Assembly (NCBI GenBank): GCA_943788635.1
Contig: CALSRA010000054.1
Span: forward strand, 1 to 40,994
Source: an uncultured Alphaproteobacteria bacterium
GTDB lineage: Bacteria > Pseudomonadota > Alphaproteobacteria > UBA8366 > GCA-2717185
Reading direction: 5' to 3'
DNA: 40,994 bases
The notes beneath the pieces were generated by a model. It was not told where the DNA came from and did not search any database. It was given only the letters and a program-made list of their open reading frames with translations. Shown in pieces: positions 7,823-16,556 of this stretch. The position numbers and the translations under genes are program-made. Numbering within the stretch: the first letter of the stretch is position 1; every line of letters starts with the position of its first letter.

Positions 7823-8698
7823 ATGCAGAAAATTGGCGACTTCACGTTGGACCGTGTGATTGAGAGTGAGGAGCCACTCTTCGATGCGCAGGCCTTCCTG
7901 CCGGATTCGACGCCAGAGGTGATCGAGGCAAACCGGGACTGGCTGTTCCCGACCTTTATCGATCCGGCGACCGCGAATCTGATCATCACCGTGCAGTCCT
8001 ACATTATCAAAACACCGCGCTACACGATCCTGGTGGATGCCTGTGTCGGGAATGACAAGGAACGCCCGGCGCGGCCGATGTGGCACAAGATGAACAACCC
8101 TTATCTGGCAGACCTCGCCGCTGCCGGGGTGAAGCCCGAAGAGGTCGATTTCGTGATGTGCACACATCTGCATGTCGATCATGTCGGCTGGAATACGCGG
8201 CTGGTGGATGGCCGCTGGGTACCGACATTCCCGAATGCAAAATATATCTTCGGCAAGACCGAGTTGGAATTCTGGCTGCAGCGCGAAAAAACCGGTGAGG
8301 AAGGCCCCGTTCCCAATGTCTATGCGGACAGTATCGGGCCGGTCATGGATGCCAATCAGGCGGTACTGGTCGAGATGGATCACCAGTTCGACAATGGTAT
8401 CTGGTTCGAACCGGCGCCCGGCCATACGCCCGGCAATTTCGTTATTCATCTGGAATCCGGTGATGACAAGGCACTGCTGACCGGCGACGTGATGCACCAC
8501 CCGCTTCAGCTGGCCAGACCGGACTGGTCAAGCCGGGCATGTGAGGACCGTATCGAGTCGGCGAAGACCCGGCGCGCGCTGATCGAACGCTATGCCGATA
8601 CGGATATGATGATCGCGCCGGCACATTTTGCCTCGCCATCAACGGGGCATATCTGCAGCCACGGTGACGGGTTCAAATTCAACCTGACCGGGGACTGA
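7823..8698 (+). CDS. MBL-fold metallo-hydrolase
   Basis: A 291-residue metallo-beta-lactamase-fold hydrolase, predicted to bind two metals and to act on an ester or lactone; the glyoxalase II and quorum-quenching lactonase groups are the nearest types. Metal ligands are visible in order: HLHVDH (H115, H117, D119, H120), H201 in PAPGHTPGN, D222 in LTGDVMHH, and H268 in APAHF. The chosen start ATG 7823 follows GGGGGAGG by eight bases; an ATG at 7784 in the same frame lies before that site. No signal peptide is seen. It is on the same strand as the MoaD operon but separated by about 190 bases and a strong hairpin, so it is probably transcribed separately. The actual substrate is unknown. Confidence 0.9.
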   Translation: MQKIGDFTLDRVIESEEPLFDAQAFLPDSTPEVIEANRDWLFPTFIDPATANLIITVQSYIIKTPRYTILVDACVGNDKERPARPMWHKMNNPYLADLAAAGVKPEEVDFVMCTHLHVDHVGWNTRLVDGRWVPTFPNAKYIFGKTELEFWLQREKTGEEGPVPNVYADSIGPVMDANQAVLVEMDHQFDNGIWFEPAPGHTPGNFVIHLESGDDKALLTGDVMHHPLQLARPDWSSRACEDRIESAKTRRALIERYADTDMMIAPAHFASPSTGHICSHGDGFKFNLTGD

Positions 8699-8715
8699 TG
8701 ACCAGCCGAAAATAA

Positions 8716-8747
8716 AAAGCCTCCCGTCGTTTCCGGCGGGAGGCTTT
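8716..8747. terminator. Bidirectional intrinsic terminator
   Basis: An 11-bp perfect stem (8716-8726 with 8737-8747, core GCCTCCCG/CGGGAGGC) with a 10-base loop, flanked by AAAATAAAAA on the left and a TTT-CATTTT run on the right. It lies between the convergent MBL and dienelactone hydrolase genes and can serve both. Confidence 0.85.
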
Positions 8748-8764
8748 CATTTTGCCAAATGCAG

Positions 8765-9649
8765 CTAGGACAGATTTTCGTTAAAGAACGCCACGCTCCG
8801 TGACCACGCCAGTTCGGCGGCGTCCTTGTCGTAGCGGGGCGTTGTGTCGTTGTGGAAGCCATGATTGACGTCCGGATAGACATGCGCTGTATAGGCCTTG
8901 CCATTCGCCTTTAACGCCTCTTCATAGGCCGGCCAACCGCCATTGATGCGCTTGTCGAGCCCGGCATAGTGCAGCAGCAGCGGTGCCTGTATTTTTGGTA
9001 CATCCTCGGCGGCTGCCTGTGACCCGTAAAAGGGAACCGAGGCGGCCAGTTCCGGCAACCGCACTGCCATGGCGTTGCTGACGCCACCGCCATAACAGAA
9101 GCCGACAACGCCGACCTTGCCGTTCGATGCCGGGTCGGATTTCAGGTGGTGGTATGCGGCGATGAAGTCTTCCAGCAATTTGCCCCTGTCCAGCTTGCGC
9201 TGCATCGTGCGGCCCTCGTCATCCGTGCCGGGGTAGCCACCCAGGGGTGTCAGCCCGTCCGGTGCCAGCGCATTGAAGCCGGCCAGCGCGACACGTCGCG
9301 CGACATCCTCGATATAGGGATTAAGGCCCCGGTTTTCATGCACGACGACGACACTACCGCGTGTACCGCCCGCCGCCGGTTTGACGTGATAGCCGCGGAT
9401 CGTGCCATGGCCGTTCGGTGAATCATATTCGATGAATTCGCCGGATATCCGAGGGTCGGTTTCCTCGACCTGCTTGGCGAGGGCATATCGTGGTGACAGC
9501 ATGTTCAGCAGGGCTGCGGCGGTGACGCCGCCAACGGCAAATTTCGATGCCTTGTCCATGAATGCCCGCCGGTCGATTTTGTTGTGGGCATAGCTGTCAT
9601 ACAGATCCAGAAGTTCCTGGTCGAAGTCACTGGCTTGTTTTCGGTGCAT
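8765..9649 (-). CDS. Exported dienelactone hydrolase-family protein (Tat-type leader)
   Basis: A 294-residue alpha/beta hydrolase of the dienelactone hydrolase family. The N-terminus has a twin-arginine motif (DRRAFM, about residues 26-31) and a hydrophobic stretch ([15 protein letters not shown]), suggesting Tat export. The nucleophile is Cys185 in GFCYGGG rather than Ser, as in true dienelactone hydrolases. Asp232 (AGLDKR) and His263 (NHGFH) complete the triad, and VVHENRG supplies the conserved Glu105. The family hydrolyses enol-lactones in aromatic-ring degradation, but this exported branch has no firm substrate. Start ATG 9649 follows GAAGGAAG. It is convergent with the MBL hydrolase and divergent from the MFS transporter. 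Confidence 0.9.
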   Translation of the reverse strand: MHRKQASDFDQELLDLYDSYAHNKIDRRAFMDKASKFAVGGVTAAALLNMLSPRYALAKQVEETDPRISGEFIEYDSPNGHGTIRGYHVKPAAGGTRGSVVVVHENRGLNPYIEDVARRVALAGFNALAPDGLTPLGGYPGTDDEGRTMQRKLDRGKLLEDFIAAYHHLKSDPASNGKVGVVGFCYGGGVSNAMAVRLPELAASVPFYGSQAAAEDVPKIQAPLLLHYAGLDKRINGGWPAYEEALKANGKAYTAHVYPDVNHGFHNDTTPRYDKDAAELAWSRSVAFFNENLS

Positions 9650-9957
9650 GATGCTTCCTTCGTGTAATGTGACGAACGATACGGTTTCCGTACCGGACTC
9701 CCTGTCCGGATGTCTTCAGGCCGGAATGCCATCTTCATATATGGTTCTTACGCAGTTCCGCGCCAGATGCGGGTATGATGTTATCCGCGCGACGTCGCCG
9801 ATCAACTGTTCAGAAGTCACAGTTTCGTGTGCCCGCTACACTGGCATAACGCTTTGTATTCGCGTGTAAAATATCATGGGCCTCGTCTTGTGCTTGCGTG
9901 CTAGAGCGGCGGGGCGCATCATGTGAAAATTCGAATTTCTTGAGTGAACGTTTCAAC
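9650..9957. other. Divergent intergenic region with two short hairpins
   Basis: About 308 bases between the divergent dienelactone hydrolase and MFS genes. It contains ACGG-TTT-CCGT (9681-9691) and CCGGAC-TCCCT-GTCCGG (9693-9709), two hairpins side by side in what would be the 5' leader of the minus-strand gene. A plus-strand frame at 9648-9869 does not look like a protein. No consensus promoter is obvious. Confidence 0.4.
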
Positions 9958-11184
9958 ATGACCGTAACAGATATCGCCGGACGCTCCGATACCCTTGTGA
10001 TCGGAATGGTCGCGTTTGCCCACCTGCTTTCGCATTTCTATCAGATGGCGCTGGCCTCGCTGGTGCCGCTGCTGCGGGATGAATTTACCGTCAGCTATAC
10101 CGCGCTCGGTTTCGTCGTGTCGCTGATGTATGGCGTGTCCGGCGTTTGCCAGGCATTCGTCGGCATCCTGGTCGACCGGCATGGTGCGGACCGGCTTATG
10201 CTATTCGGTGTCGTGACAATGGCGTCGGCAGTCTTCCTGATGGGTTTCGCGACGGAATACTGGATGTTGCTGCCGTTGGCGGTCATGGCGGCATTTGGCA
10301 ATTGTGTTTTCCATCCGGCGGATCTGTCTATCCTTTCGGAAAAGGTCAGCCCGGCGCGGATCGGGCGTGCTTTTGGATTGCATGGGCTAGGTGGGACCAT
10401 CGGCTATTTTATGTCGCCGGTGATTATTCTCAACCTGGCGCTTTTTGCTGGATGGCGCGTCGCGCTGATGACTGCGGGGGCATTTGGGATCATCGCGGCG
10501 GTCGTGATTTTTTCGAAGCGGTCCGTGCTGCAGATGCCGCGCGGCAGTGATGATAACGCGCCGCAGGAAACGCCGAGCGTGGATTTTTACCGGCAGCTTG
10601 TAACCAGCCTGCCGCTGATGGCTGCCTTTTTCTATTTTGCCATGATCGCAGCGGCCGGAACCGGGGGAATACAGCAGTTTTCCGTCGCGGCGCTAATCGA
10701 ACTTTACGATTCGCCTGTCGCCATCGCGGGAATGGCACTCACAGCGTATCTCGGCGCCAGCGCATGCGGCATTGTCGTCGGGGGGGAATGCGCGGATCGC
10801 TTCCCGCACCATGCGCTGATTGCGACCACGGGCCTGGCGATGGGTGCGCTCTTCATGGGCTCGATTGCAATCTTCGATATGCCGATGCCGGTTATCATCG
10901 GGATGATGGCTGGTGCCGGGTTTTTCATCGGCACGACCGGGCCGTCCCGCGATATTCTGATCCGGGGGGCTACGCCGCCAGGCGCCACTGGCAAGGTGTT
11001 CGGGTTTGTCTATTCGGGTCTGGATCTGGGCAGTGCCACCGGGCCGATCCTGTTCGGCTGGCTGATGGATGGTGGCCAGTTCCGTTTCGTATTCGTTGCT
11101 GTTGCCGTGATGTACCTGTTTGCAATCCTCAGCGTGATGCAGTTGAAACGCGGTGCGAGAACGGCAACGGCGGCCGCCGATTAG
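9958..11184 (+). CDS. MFS transporter (fosmidomycin-resistance-like)
   Basis: 408 residues with 12 predicted membrane helices. The opening FAHLLSHFYQMALASLVPLLRDEF followed by ALGFVVSLMYGVSGVCQAFVGILVDRHGADRLM (motif A-like loop) and FHPADLSILSEKVSPARIGRAFGLHGLGGTIG are typical of the Fsr-like branch of the major facilitator superfamily, inner-membrane exporters or permeases of small organic compounds. The start is ATG 9958 (MTVTDIAG); the frame is open to 9898, but the extra residues look non-protein-like. The ribosome binding site is weak. No regulator lies next to it. The substrate is not predictable from the sequence. Confidence 0.9.
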   Translation: MTVTDIAGRSDTLVIGMVAFAHLLSHFYQMALASLVPLLRDEFTVSYTALGFVVSLMYGVSGVCQAFVGILVDRHGADRLMLFGVVTMASAVFLMGFATEYWMLLPLAVMAAFGNCVFHPADLSILSEKVSPARIGRAFGLHGLGGTIGYFMSPVIILNLALFAGWRVALMTAGAFGIIAAVVIFSKRSVLQMPRGSDDNAPQETPSVDFYRQLVTSLPLMAAFFYFAMIAAAGTGGIQQFSVAALIELYDSPVAIAGMALTAYLGASACGIVVGGECADRFPHHALIATTGLAMGALFMGSIAIFDMPMPVIIGMMAGAGFFIGTTGPSRDILIRGATPPGATGKVFGFVYSGLDLGSATGPILFGWLMDGGQFRFVFVAVAVMYLFAILSVMQLKRGARTATAAAD

Positions 11185-11222
11185 GGCGACCACCGTGCCT
11201 GGGTCTGCTTTGCGTTGTGCGG

Positions 11223-13170
11223 TCAGCTTCCGATCACGCCGCCATCGTTTTTGGTGATCGTAACGACGGATGAGCGCGGTACTGTGTCACCGCCACCCGG
11301 GAAGTGCGAGGGCTTCTTCTTTTCGCCCGGATGCTGGACACCCACGAACATGGTTCTACTGTCCGGCGTAAAAGAAATCCCGGTGATTTCGCAGGCAATG
11401 GGGCCCGTCAGGAATCTGCGAATTTCGCCGGTTTCCGGATTACCGCAGAGCATCTGATTGTTGCCCATCCCGGCGAAGTCGCCCTCGTTCCCGTAATTGC
11501 CATCAGACTGAATCCACAGCCGTCCGTCGCTGTCGAAGGCAAGGCCGTCGGGGCTGTTGAACATGTTCGCGGCGTTTACGTTGGCGCTACCGGCATAGAG
11601 CGAGTCAGTATGGACATTCGGATTGCCAGCCATCACGTAGAGATCCCATGAGAATGTTTCGGCGGTATGGTCCTGGCCATCGGGCCGCCAGCGAACAATC
11701 TGACCGTAGTTGTTTTTCTCACGCGGGTTCGGGCCGCCAATTGTCTGGGCAATACCACCGCCATTTTTCTTCACGCCGCGGTTCTTGTTATTGGTCAGCG
11801 CGCAATAGGCTTCCACCCGATTGGGATGGGCGGCGACCCATTCGGGGCGATCCATCGTCGTGGCGCCAACCTGCGTTGCTGCCTGTCGTGCATGGATCAG
11901 GATTTCCGCCTGGCTGTTGAAACCGTTTTCCGGGGTCAGCCCGTTCTTGCCGAATGTGAGTTCCAGCCATTCGCCTCGGCCTGACAGGTCGTCGCCGGTA
12001 TAGTCGAATCTTGCGACATACAGCGTACCGTGTTCCAGAAGGTTGGTATTGGCCGGGTCATTGCCCCGCGTATAACGGTCCCGGGACACTAACCGATACA
12101 GATGCTCGCCGCGTTCGTCATCGCCCAGATACACAACAACATGGCCATTTTCGGCGACGGCGACTTCCGCATTTTCATGCTTGAAGCGACCCAGTGCTGT
12201 CCGTTTCATCGGTGTGCTGTTCGGGTCCATGGGGTTGATTTCAACGATGTACCCGAAACGGTTCGGTTCATTTGGACTTTTTGCCACGTCGAAACGATCA
12301 TCATGCCTGTACCATTGGGTGCCACGATCCGTGGTCTTGACCCCGTAGCGTTTCTGCGCCGCTGTTGGTGTGTAATCGGAGTCCGTGGCGAAATAGCCGT
12401 TAAAGTTTTCCTCGCAGGTCAGATAGGTGCCCCAGGGAGTCTTGCCGTTCCCGCAATTGTTCCAGGTGCCGAGCGCCACGGTGCCGGTCGGGTCGGCTGG
12501 CGTTTTCAGCAAATCATGCCCGGCGGCCGGACCGGTTATTTCCATCGGTGTGTCGGCGGTGATCCGCCGGTTCCGCGGGGCATCCAGAACCACCTGCCAT
12601 TTGCCATCGCGCTGCTCGACTTCGAAGACAGAGATGCCATGCGCGGCCTTGGACTTGCGGACGTCTTCGGCTGTTTTCGCTTCTATATCGTTTGGATACA
12701 GCCATTCCAGGTTCGCGTATTCATTGTTCACCGCCATGACCGCACGACCATTTGGCAGGGGGAAGAAACTCATGCCGTCATTATTGTCGCCGAAGGCGAG
12801 TTCCTGCGATTCACCGCTGCCGCGCGTCGCATGGTCAAACGGTGTTCCCTTGCTGAACAGCGGGTCGCCCCAGCTCAACAGGACATCCCAGTTATACCCT
12901 TCGGGGACAGTGGACATCCCAGTTATACCCTTCGGGGACAGTGATGGTGTCGGCACCGCTCGCCGGAATGGCGTGGAAACCGACCAGGCTGCCAGTGGCT
13001 AGCGCTGCGGGCGTCAGGGCGGTGGTGCCCATGACAAAGGCGGCCGTACCAAATGCTGCAGATGCGCCCAGGAATCCCCGCCGGGTTATTATTCGGTCGG
13101 CAAGCTGACTAAATTCGGGTTCGCTCGCAGACTCGTGGATTGTCGTTGTCACGACGTTGCTGGTTTTCAC
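11223..13170 (-). pseudogene. phoX: PhoX-family alkaline phosphatase gene split by a 31-bp tandem duplication
   Basis: PhoX is a periplasmic, Tat-exported phosphomonoesterase that releases phosphate from organic phosphate (Ca/Fe-dependent in characterised members). The first part (from ATG 13170) has a Tat leader ITRRGFLGASAAFG and reads to TVPEGYNWDV, then runs out of frame to a stop at 12892. The rest (to 11223) restarts in another frame, repeats TVPEGYNWDV, and continues through LLSWGDPLF, WGTYLTCEENFNGYF, DDRFDVAKSPNEPNRFGYIVEI, LGRFKHENAEV, and SPDGLAFDSDGRLWIQSDG, all typical of PhoX. A 31-base direct repeat at 12881-12942 is the sole cause: deleting one copy restores one 638-residue protein. 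A Pho box precedes the gene. As it stands, the exported enzyme cannot be made. Confidence 0.88.
12881..12942. repeat. 31-bp perfect tandem direct repeat inside phoX
   Basis: Bases 12881-12911 and 12912-12942 are identical. Both copies encode the phoX motif TVPEGYNWDV on the minus strand. Because 31 is not a multiple of three, the second copy shifts the frame. No inverted ends or mobile-element sequence accompany it, so replication slippage is the likely origin. Confidence 0.97.
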
Positions 13171-13243
13171 AATAAGACTCCCATAGCCACATTACTGGAT
13201 GGGAAAACCTAACGTCTCCAAATGTCGTTTAAGTGCCGTCCAA

Positions 13244-13261
13244 ATTACGGTTTTATGACAA
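13244..13261 (-). promoter_or_regulatory. Pho box (PhoB operator) upstream of phoX
   Basis: On the minus strand this reads TTGTCAT-AAAA-CCGTAAT: two CTGTCAT-like heptamers (six and five of seven matches) separated by exactly four A/T bases, the arrangement PhoB dimers bind. It lies about 73 bases upstream of the phoX ATG. This fits phosphate-starvation induction, the known control of phoX in other bacteria. Confidence 0.65.
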
Positions 13262-13282
13262 TTCGGGTCTGGAGCGGCGGCA

Positions 13283-14036
13283 TCAGATTACGCGTTGCAC
13301 CGGCACCCCGCGCAGGTCCATTTCATAGTCCAGCCCCTGCACCGGGGGGCGTGCGTAATACCAGGTGACACCCGCAGGTGCGGCGCCCCGGCGGATGATT
13401 TCCTCGACAAGGAAGCCGTGGATGTTCTCCACCGTATAAACCTGGGTCGCGCCGACATCCGCCCAGCCAACCCCGAGGGCGGCCATGCGGGCTTCCATCG
13501 CGCCCAGCACGTATTGTGCCTTTTCGCGCATCGCGTCGGGTGACGTATCGCCGAGTCGGATGATCCGTTCGCTATAATCGCCGGGTCCTTCGGGCGCTTC
13601 GCCGGAACCGGCGATAACGAAACTTGGTGTATCCGTTTCCGGTGCCGGTACGGTATAGCTGAATGCCTCGAAACTGGGCTCCGGTGGTGCGCCAATTTCC
13701 GGACAGACATTGGAACGCGCAACCGGGGTTTTCATCGTCCTTGAAAATACCCCAGCGCTCCAGCGTGCCGACATAGACCCGGTGGAAATCGATGAAGCCC
13801 TGTTCGGTAAACGGTGCCGGTGATCGAAGCTCACAGGCACAGAAGGCAGTAAAGGGCCGCCCTAAAGCGGTCAGGTATTCCTCTATGGCGCGGAAGCCTT
13901 CGACCATCGGCTTGGGGTGGGCAAAGCGGACGCGCTCGATGGCGAATCCGGGTTGCGCTGCGACGCCAGCGGAATACTGGAAGGGGCCGCGCACATATCG
14001 ATAGCCGCCCGGTTCGAAGATCGCTGTTTCCGCCAT
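13283..14036 (-). pseudogene. RidA/YjgF-like family gene with a +1 frameshift
   Basis: Starts at ATG 14036 behind a strong AGGAGG site (six bases). The first half (MAETAIFEPGGYRYVRGPFQYSAGV through FKDDENP) and the second half (VARSNVCPEIGAPPEPSFEAFSYTVP to QRVI) lie in different frames and join near 13723-13728, where CCCCGG on the coding strand should apparently read CCCGG to give Asp-Glu-Asn-Pro-Val-Ala-Arg-Ser. The corrected protein has about 250 residues. The second half has RidA-like features (SERIIRLGDTSPDAMREKAQYVLGAMEARMAALGVGWADV), so this is a RidA-related protein; small RidA proteins hydrolyse reactive imines, but the role of this longer type is uncertain. It is on the same strand as, and upstream of, phoX. 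Confidence 0.8.
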
Positions 14037-14136
14037 GCCAAGCCTCCTGTGATTTGCAGGTCAGGTTAGCCCGGGTAGCCTTCGTTGCGCAATCGTCTGG
14101 CCTATCCTCCATTCTGATCACGCGTTAGGCTGGGGT

Positions 14137-15591
14137 ATGCCGGAAACGAAAGAATCGGGTCTGCCGCGCCACCGCCTGATCGGCCTGCTACTCGGGCCGG
14201 CCGTCGTTGCCATCATGCTGGCAAGCCCGGCGCCGGAGGGGCTGTCGCCCCGGGGTTGGGCAACGGCTTCGGTTGGCATCCTCATGGCGGTCTGGTGGAT
14301 GACCGAAGCCGTGCCACTGGCGGTGACAGCGCTGTTGCCGTTGGTGCTGTTTCCGCTGCTGGGTATCCGCGCGATCGAGGACAGTACGGCGTCCTATGCC
14401 CATCCGCTGGTATTCCTGTTTCTTGGCGGGTTCCTGCTGGCGCGCGCTATGCATGTCTGGAAGCTGGACCGGCGGTTGGCCCTGACGGTACTGCATTTTG
14501 CCGGGTCAAATCCGCGCGGCGTGATTGCAGGGGTGATGGGTGTCACCGCGTTCCTTAGCATGTGGGTCAGCAATACTGCGACTGCGATGGTGATGCTGCC
14601 AATCGGGCTGTCGGTTATTCCCGCGTTCAAGAAACGGGCAGGGGCCGGTCAGGATGGCTTTCCGCCGGCCCTGCTGCTGGGGATTGCCTATGCGGCGACC
14701 ATTGGCGGGATGGGGACAATCATCGGCACGCCACCCAATGCATTGTTCGTTGCCTATATGGCGGGTGCGCATGGCATTGAAATCGATTTTCTGCGCTGGA
14801 TGCTGATTGGTGTTCCGGCTGTACTGATCATGCTGCCACTTGCCTGGTTCGTGCTGACCCATGTGGCGTTCCACGTTTCAGGGAACTCGGGTGATGCGGC
14901 GCCTGAACCGTTTGAAAAACTGGCGCCTGTCTCCCGCGCAGAATACATGACTGGCATTCTTATGCTGGTGGTCGCCGGCTGCTGGATTTTTCGGCCGTTT
15001 CTAGCCGACGCATTACCGGGGGTGCCGCTGTCCGATGCGGGAATCGCGATGACCGGTGCGGTATTGTGTTTTTTGTTACCGGTGGACCTGAAGCGGGGCC
15101 GGTTTTTGCTGTCATGGGACGAGGCGGCATCTATTCGCTGGGATGTGCTGATCCTGTTCGGCGGCGGGCTCGCGCTCGCGGCGGCTATCGGCGAGTCCGA
15201 CCTCGCGCACTGGATGGGGGCGCGGCTTGGCGGGCTTGGTGCGCTGCCCCTGTTCGTATTATTGCTCGTGGTCGGGGTGCTGATTGTCGGTGTCGGCGAA
15301 TTGGCCAGCAATACCGCGATGGCGGCGGTCTTCCTGCCGGTGGCGGGGGCAACGGCGCTGGGCATGGGCGAACCCGCCGTGCTGCTGGCCCTGCCGGTTG
15401 CGCTATTTGCAACGCTGGGTTTCATGCTGCCGGTCGCGACGCCACCCAATGCCGTCATCTTCGGCAGTGGCGCGGTCGAGATCGGACAGATGTTGCGCGC
15501 GGGCGTTATCCTCGACATATCCGGTATTTTAATTGTCGCCGGAATTGTCATGACCCTGGGTGAAAGGCTGTTGCCGCCTGCACTGCCATAG
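14137..15591 (+). CDS. DASS/SLC13-family anion symporter
   Basis: A 484-residue membrane protein with 11-13 predicted helices, of the divalent anion:sodium symporter (SLC13/CitT-like) family, which imports dicarboxylates, citrate or sulfate with sodium. The two inverted-repeat signature loops are present: VSNTATAMVMLPIG in the first half and LASNTAMAAVFLPV in the second, each with the Ser-Asn-Thr that binds carboxylate and sodium in VcINDY. GTIIGTPPNALFVAY and LPVATPPNAVIFGSG are the paired helix-break motifs. MTEAVPLAVTALLPLVLFPLLG is the conserved early segment. The start is ATG 14137. An SDR and an epoxide-hydrolase-like gene follow on the same strand. Substrate cannot be resolved. Confidence 0.92.
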   Translation: MPETKESGLPRHRLIGLLLGPAVVAIMLASPAPEGLSPRGWATASVGILMAVWWMTEAVPLAVTALLPLVLFPLLGIRAIEDSTASYAHPLVFLFLGGFLLARAMHVWKLDRRLALTVLHFAGSNPRGVIAGVMGVTAFLSMWVSNTATAMVMLPIGLSVIPAFKKRAGAGQDGFPPALLLGIAYAATIGGMGTIIGTPPNALFVAYMAGAHGIEIDFLRWMLIGVPAVLIMLPLAWFVLTHVAFHVSGNSGDAAPEPFEKLAPVSRAEYMTGILMLVVAGCWIFRPFLADALPGVPLSDAGIAMTGAVLCFLLPVDLKRGRFLLSWDEAASIRWDVLILFGGGLALAAAIGESDLAHWMGARLGGLGALPLFVLLLVVGVLIVGVGELASNTAMAAVFLPVAGATALGMGEPAVLLALPVALFATLGFMLPVATPPNAVIFGSGAVEIGQMLRAGVILDISGILIVAGIVMTLGERLLPPALP

Positions 15592-15752
15592 GCGCAAGTC
15601 ACGACGCTGTTGAACAACACTGCATGGTGATTTCAAATTTAGGAACGCATGAACACAGTGCATGAGTTTTAGCCGGTGGGGGCGTTGCTTTATACAGACG
15701 TGGAAGGCTTTTGAGTCAATCTGAACAATATCTCGCTGGAGGGAGAAGATTT

Positions 15753-16541
15753 ATGAAATGTCATATGGATGGGCGCGTTGCGTTGATAACGGGCAGCAGC
15801 CGGGGGCTGGGCCGCGCGATGGCGCTGCGCTTCGCCGAAGCCGGCGCCCATGTCGCGATCTGCGGTCGCCGCGAAGACGTGCTGGCTGAAACCAGGGCAG
15901 AGGTGGACGCTGCCGGCAGCGGCAAGGTCGCGGCGATCACTGCCGATATTTACAGTGCCGACAGCATCAATGACCTGATCGGTTCCGTGGAATCCCAACT
16001 CGGGCCCGTCGATGTGCTTGTCAATAATGCCGGCGCGTCCTTCCGCGCGAATTTCCTCGATATTACCGATGAACAATGGCAATCCGATTTCGATCTGAAA
16101 GTGTTCGGTGCCATCCGTACCTGCCGTCGCGTGCTTCCGGGAATGATGGAACGGAAATGGGGACGGATTATCAACGTCCTGAATCTTGGTGCCAAGGCAC
16201 CAAAGGCGGGCGGTGCGCCGACAGCGGTATCCCGCGCCACCGGCATGGCGTTGACCAAGGTGCTGTCGCAAGAGGGCGCACCCCATAATGTGCTGGTGAA
16301 TGGCCTGCTGGTGGGTACGATTGAAAGTGACCAGCAGCTCAAACGCTACCTGGCGACAGATCAGAAGGAAAGCTATCAGGAATACCAGGACGCCCGCGCG
16401 AAGGAACTGGGCATTCCCCTTGGCCGTTTGGGCCGGGCGGAGGAATTCGCCAATATCGCGACCTTCCTGTGTTCGGATGAAGGGTCCTTTATTACGGGCT
16501 GTGCCATCAATGTCGACGGCGGCATGTCGCCTGTCGTGTAA
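15753..16541 (+). CDS. Short-chain dehydrogenase/reductase-family protein lacking the catalytic triad
   Basis: A 262-residue Rossmann-fold SDR. The nucleotide site is good: TGSSRGLG (13-20) and LVNNAGA (89-95), and the C-terminus ends in the usual FITGCAINVDGGM. The catalytic positions are not: the Tyr-x3-Lys site reads Thr157-x3-Arg161 (PTAVSRATG), the catalytic Ser region reads NVLNLGAKAP, and the helix-4 Asn is replaced by Lys (DFDLKVFG). Similar PTSVSRAAG sequences exist in an uncharacterised SDR branch, as far as I recall, so this looks like a subfamily trait, not random decay. Start ATG 15753 follows GGAGGGA by eight bases. The gene is 15 bases upstream of the alpha/beta hydrolase and probably co-transcribed. 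It may bind NAD(P) without classical oxidoreductase chemistry. Confidence 0.88.
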   Translation: MKCHMDGRVALITGSSRGLGRAMALRFAEAGAHVAICGRREDVLAETRAEVDAAGSGKVAAITADIYSADSINDLIGSVESQLGPVDVLVNNAGASFRANFLDITDEQWQSDFDLKVFGAIRTCRRVLPGMMERKWGRIINVLNLGAKAPKAGGAPTAVSRATGMALTKVLSQEGAPHNVLVNGLLVGTIESDQQLKRYLATDQKESYQEYQDARAKELGIPLGRLGRAEEFANIATFLCSDEGSFITGCAINVDGGMSPVV

Positions 16542-16556
16542 CTTGCGGAGAATGGG

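Noticed and set aside
9648..9869. A 73-residue plus-strand frame in the intergenic region
   Set aside because: No ribosome binding site, Cys/Ser-rich random-looking sequence, and it overlaps the leader of the dienelactone hydrolase gene.
12102..12944. A 280-residue plus-strand frame
   Set aside because: Antisense of the phoX gene, which matches its family strongly.
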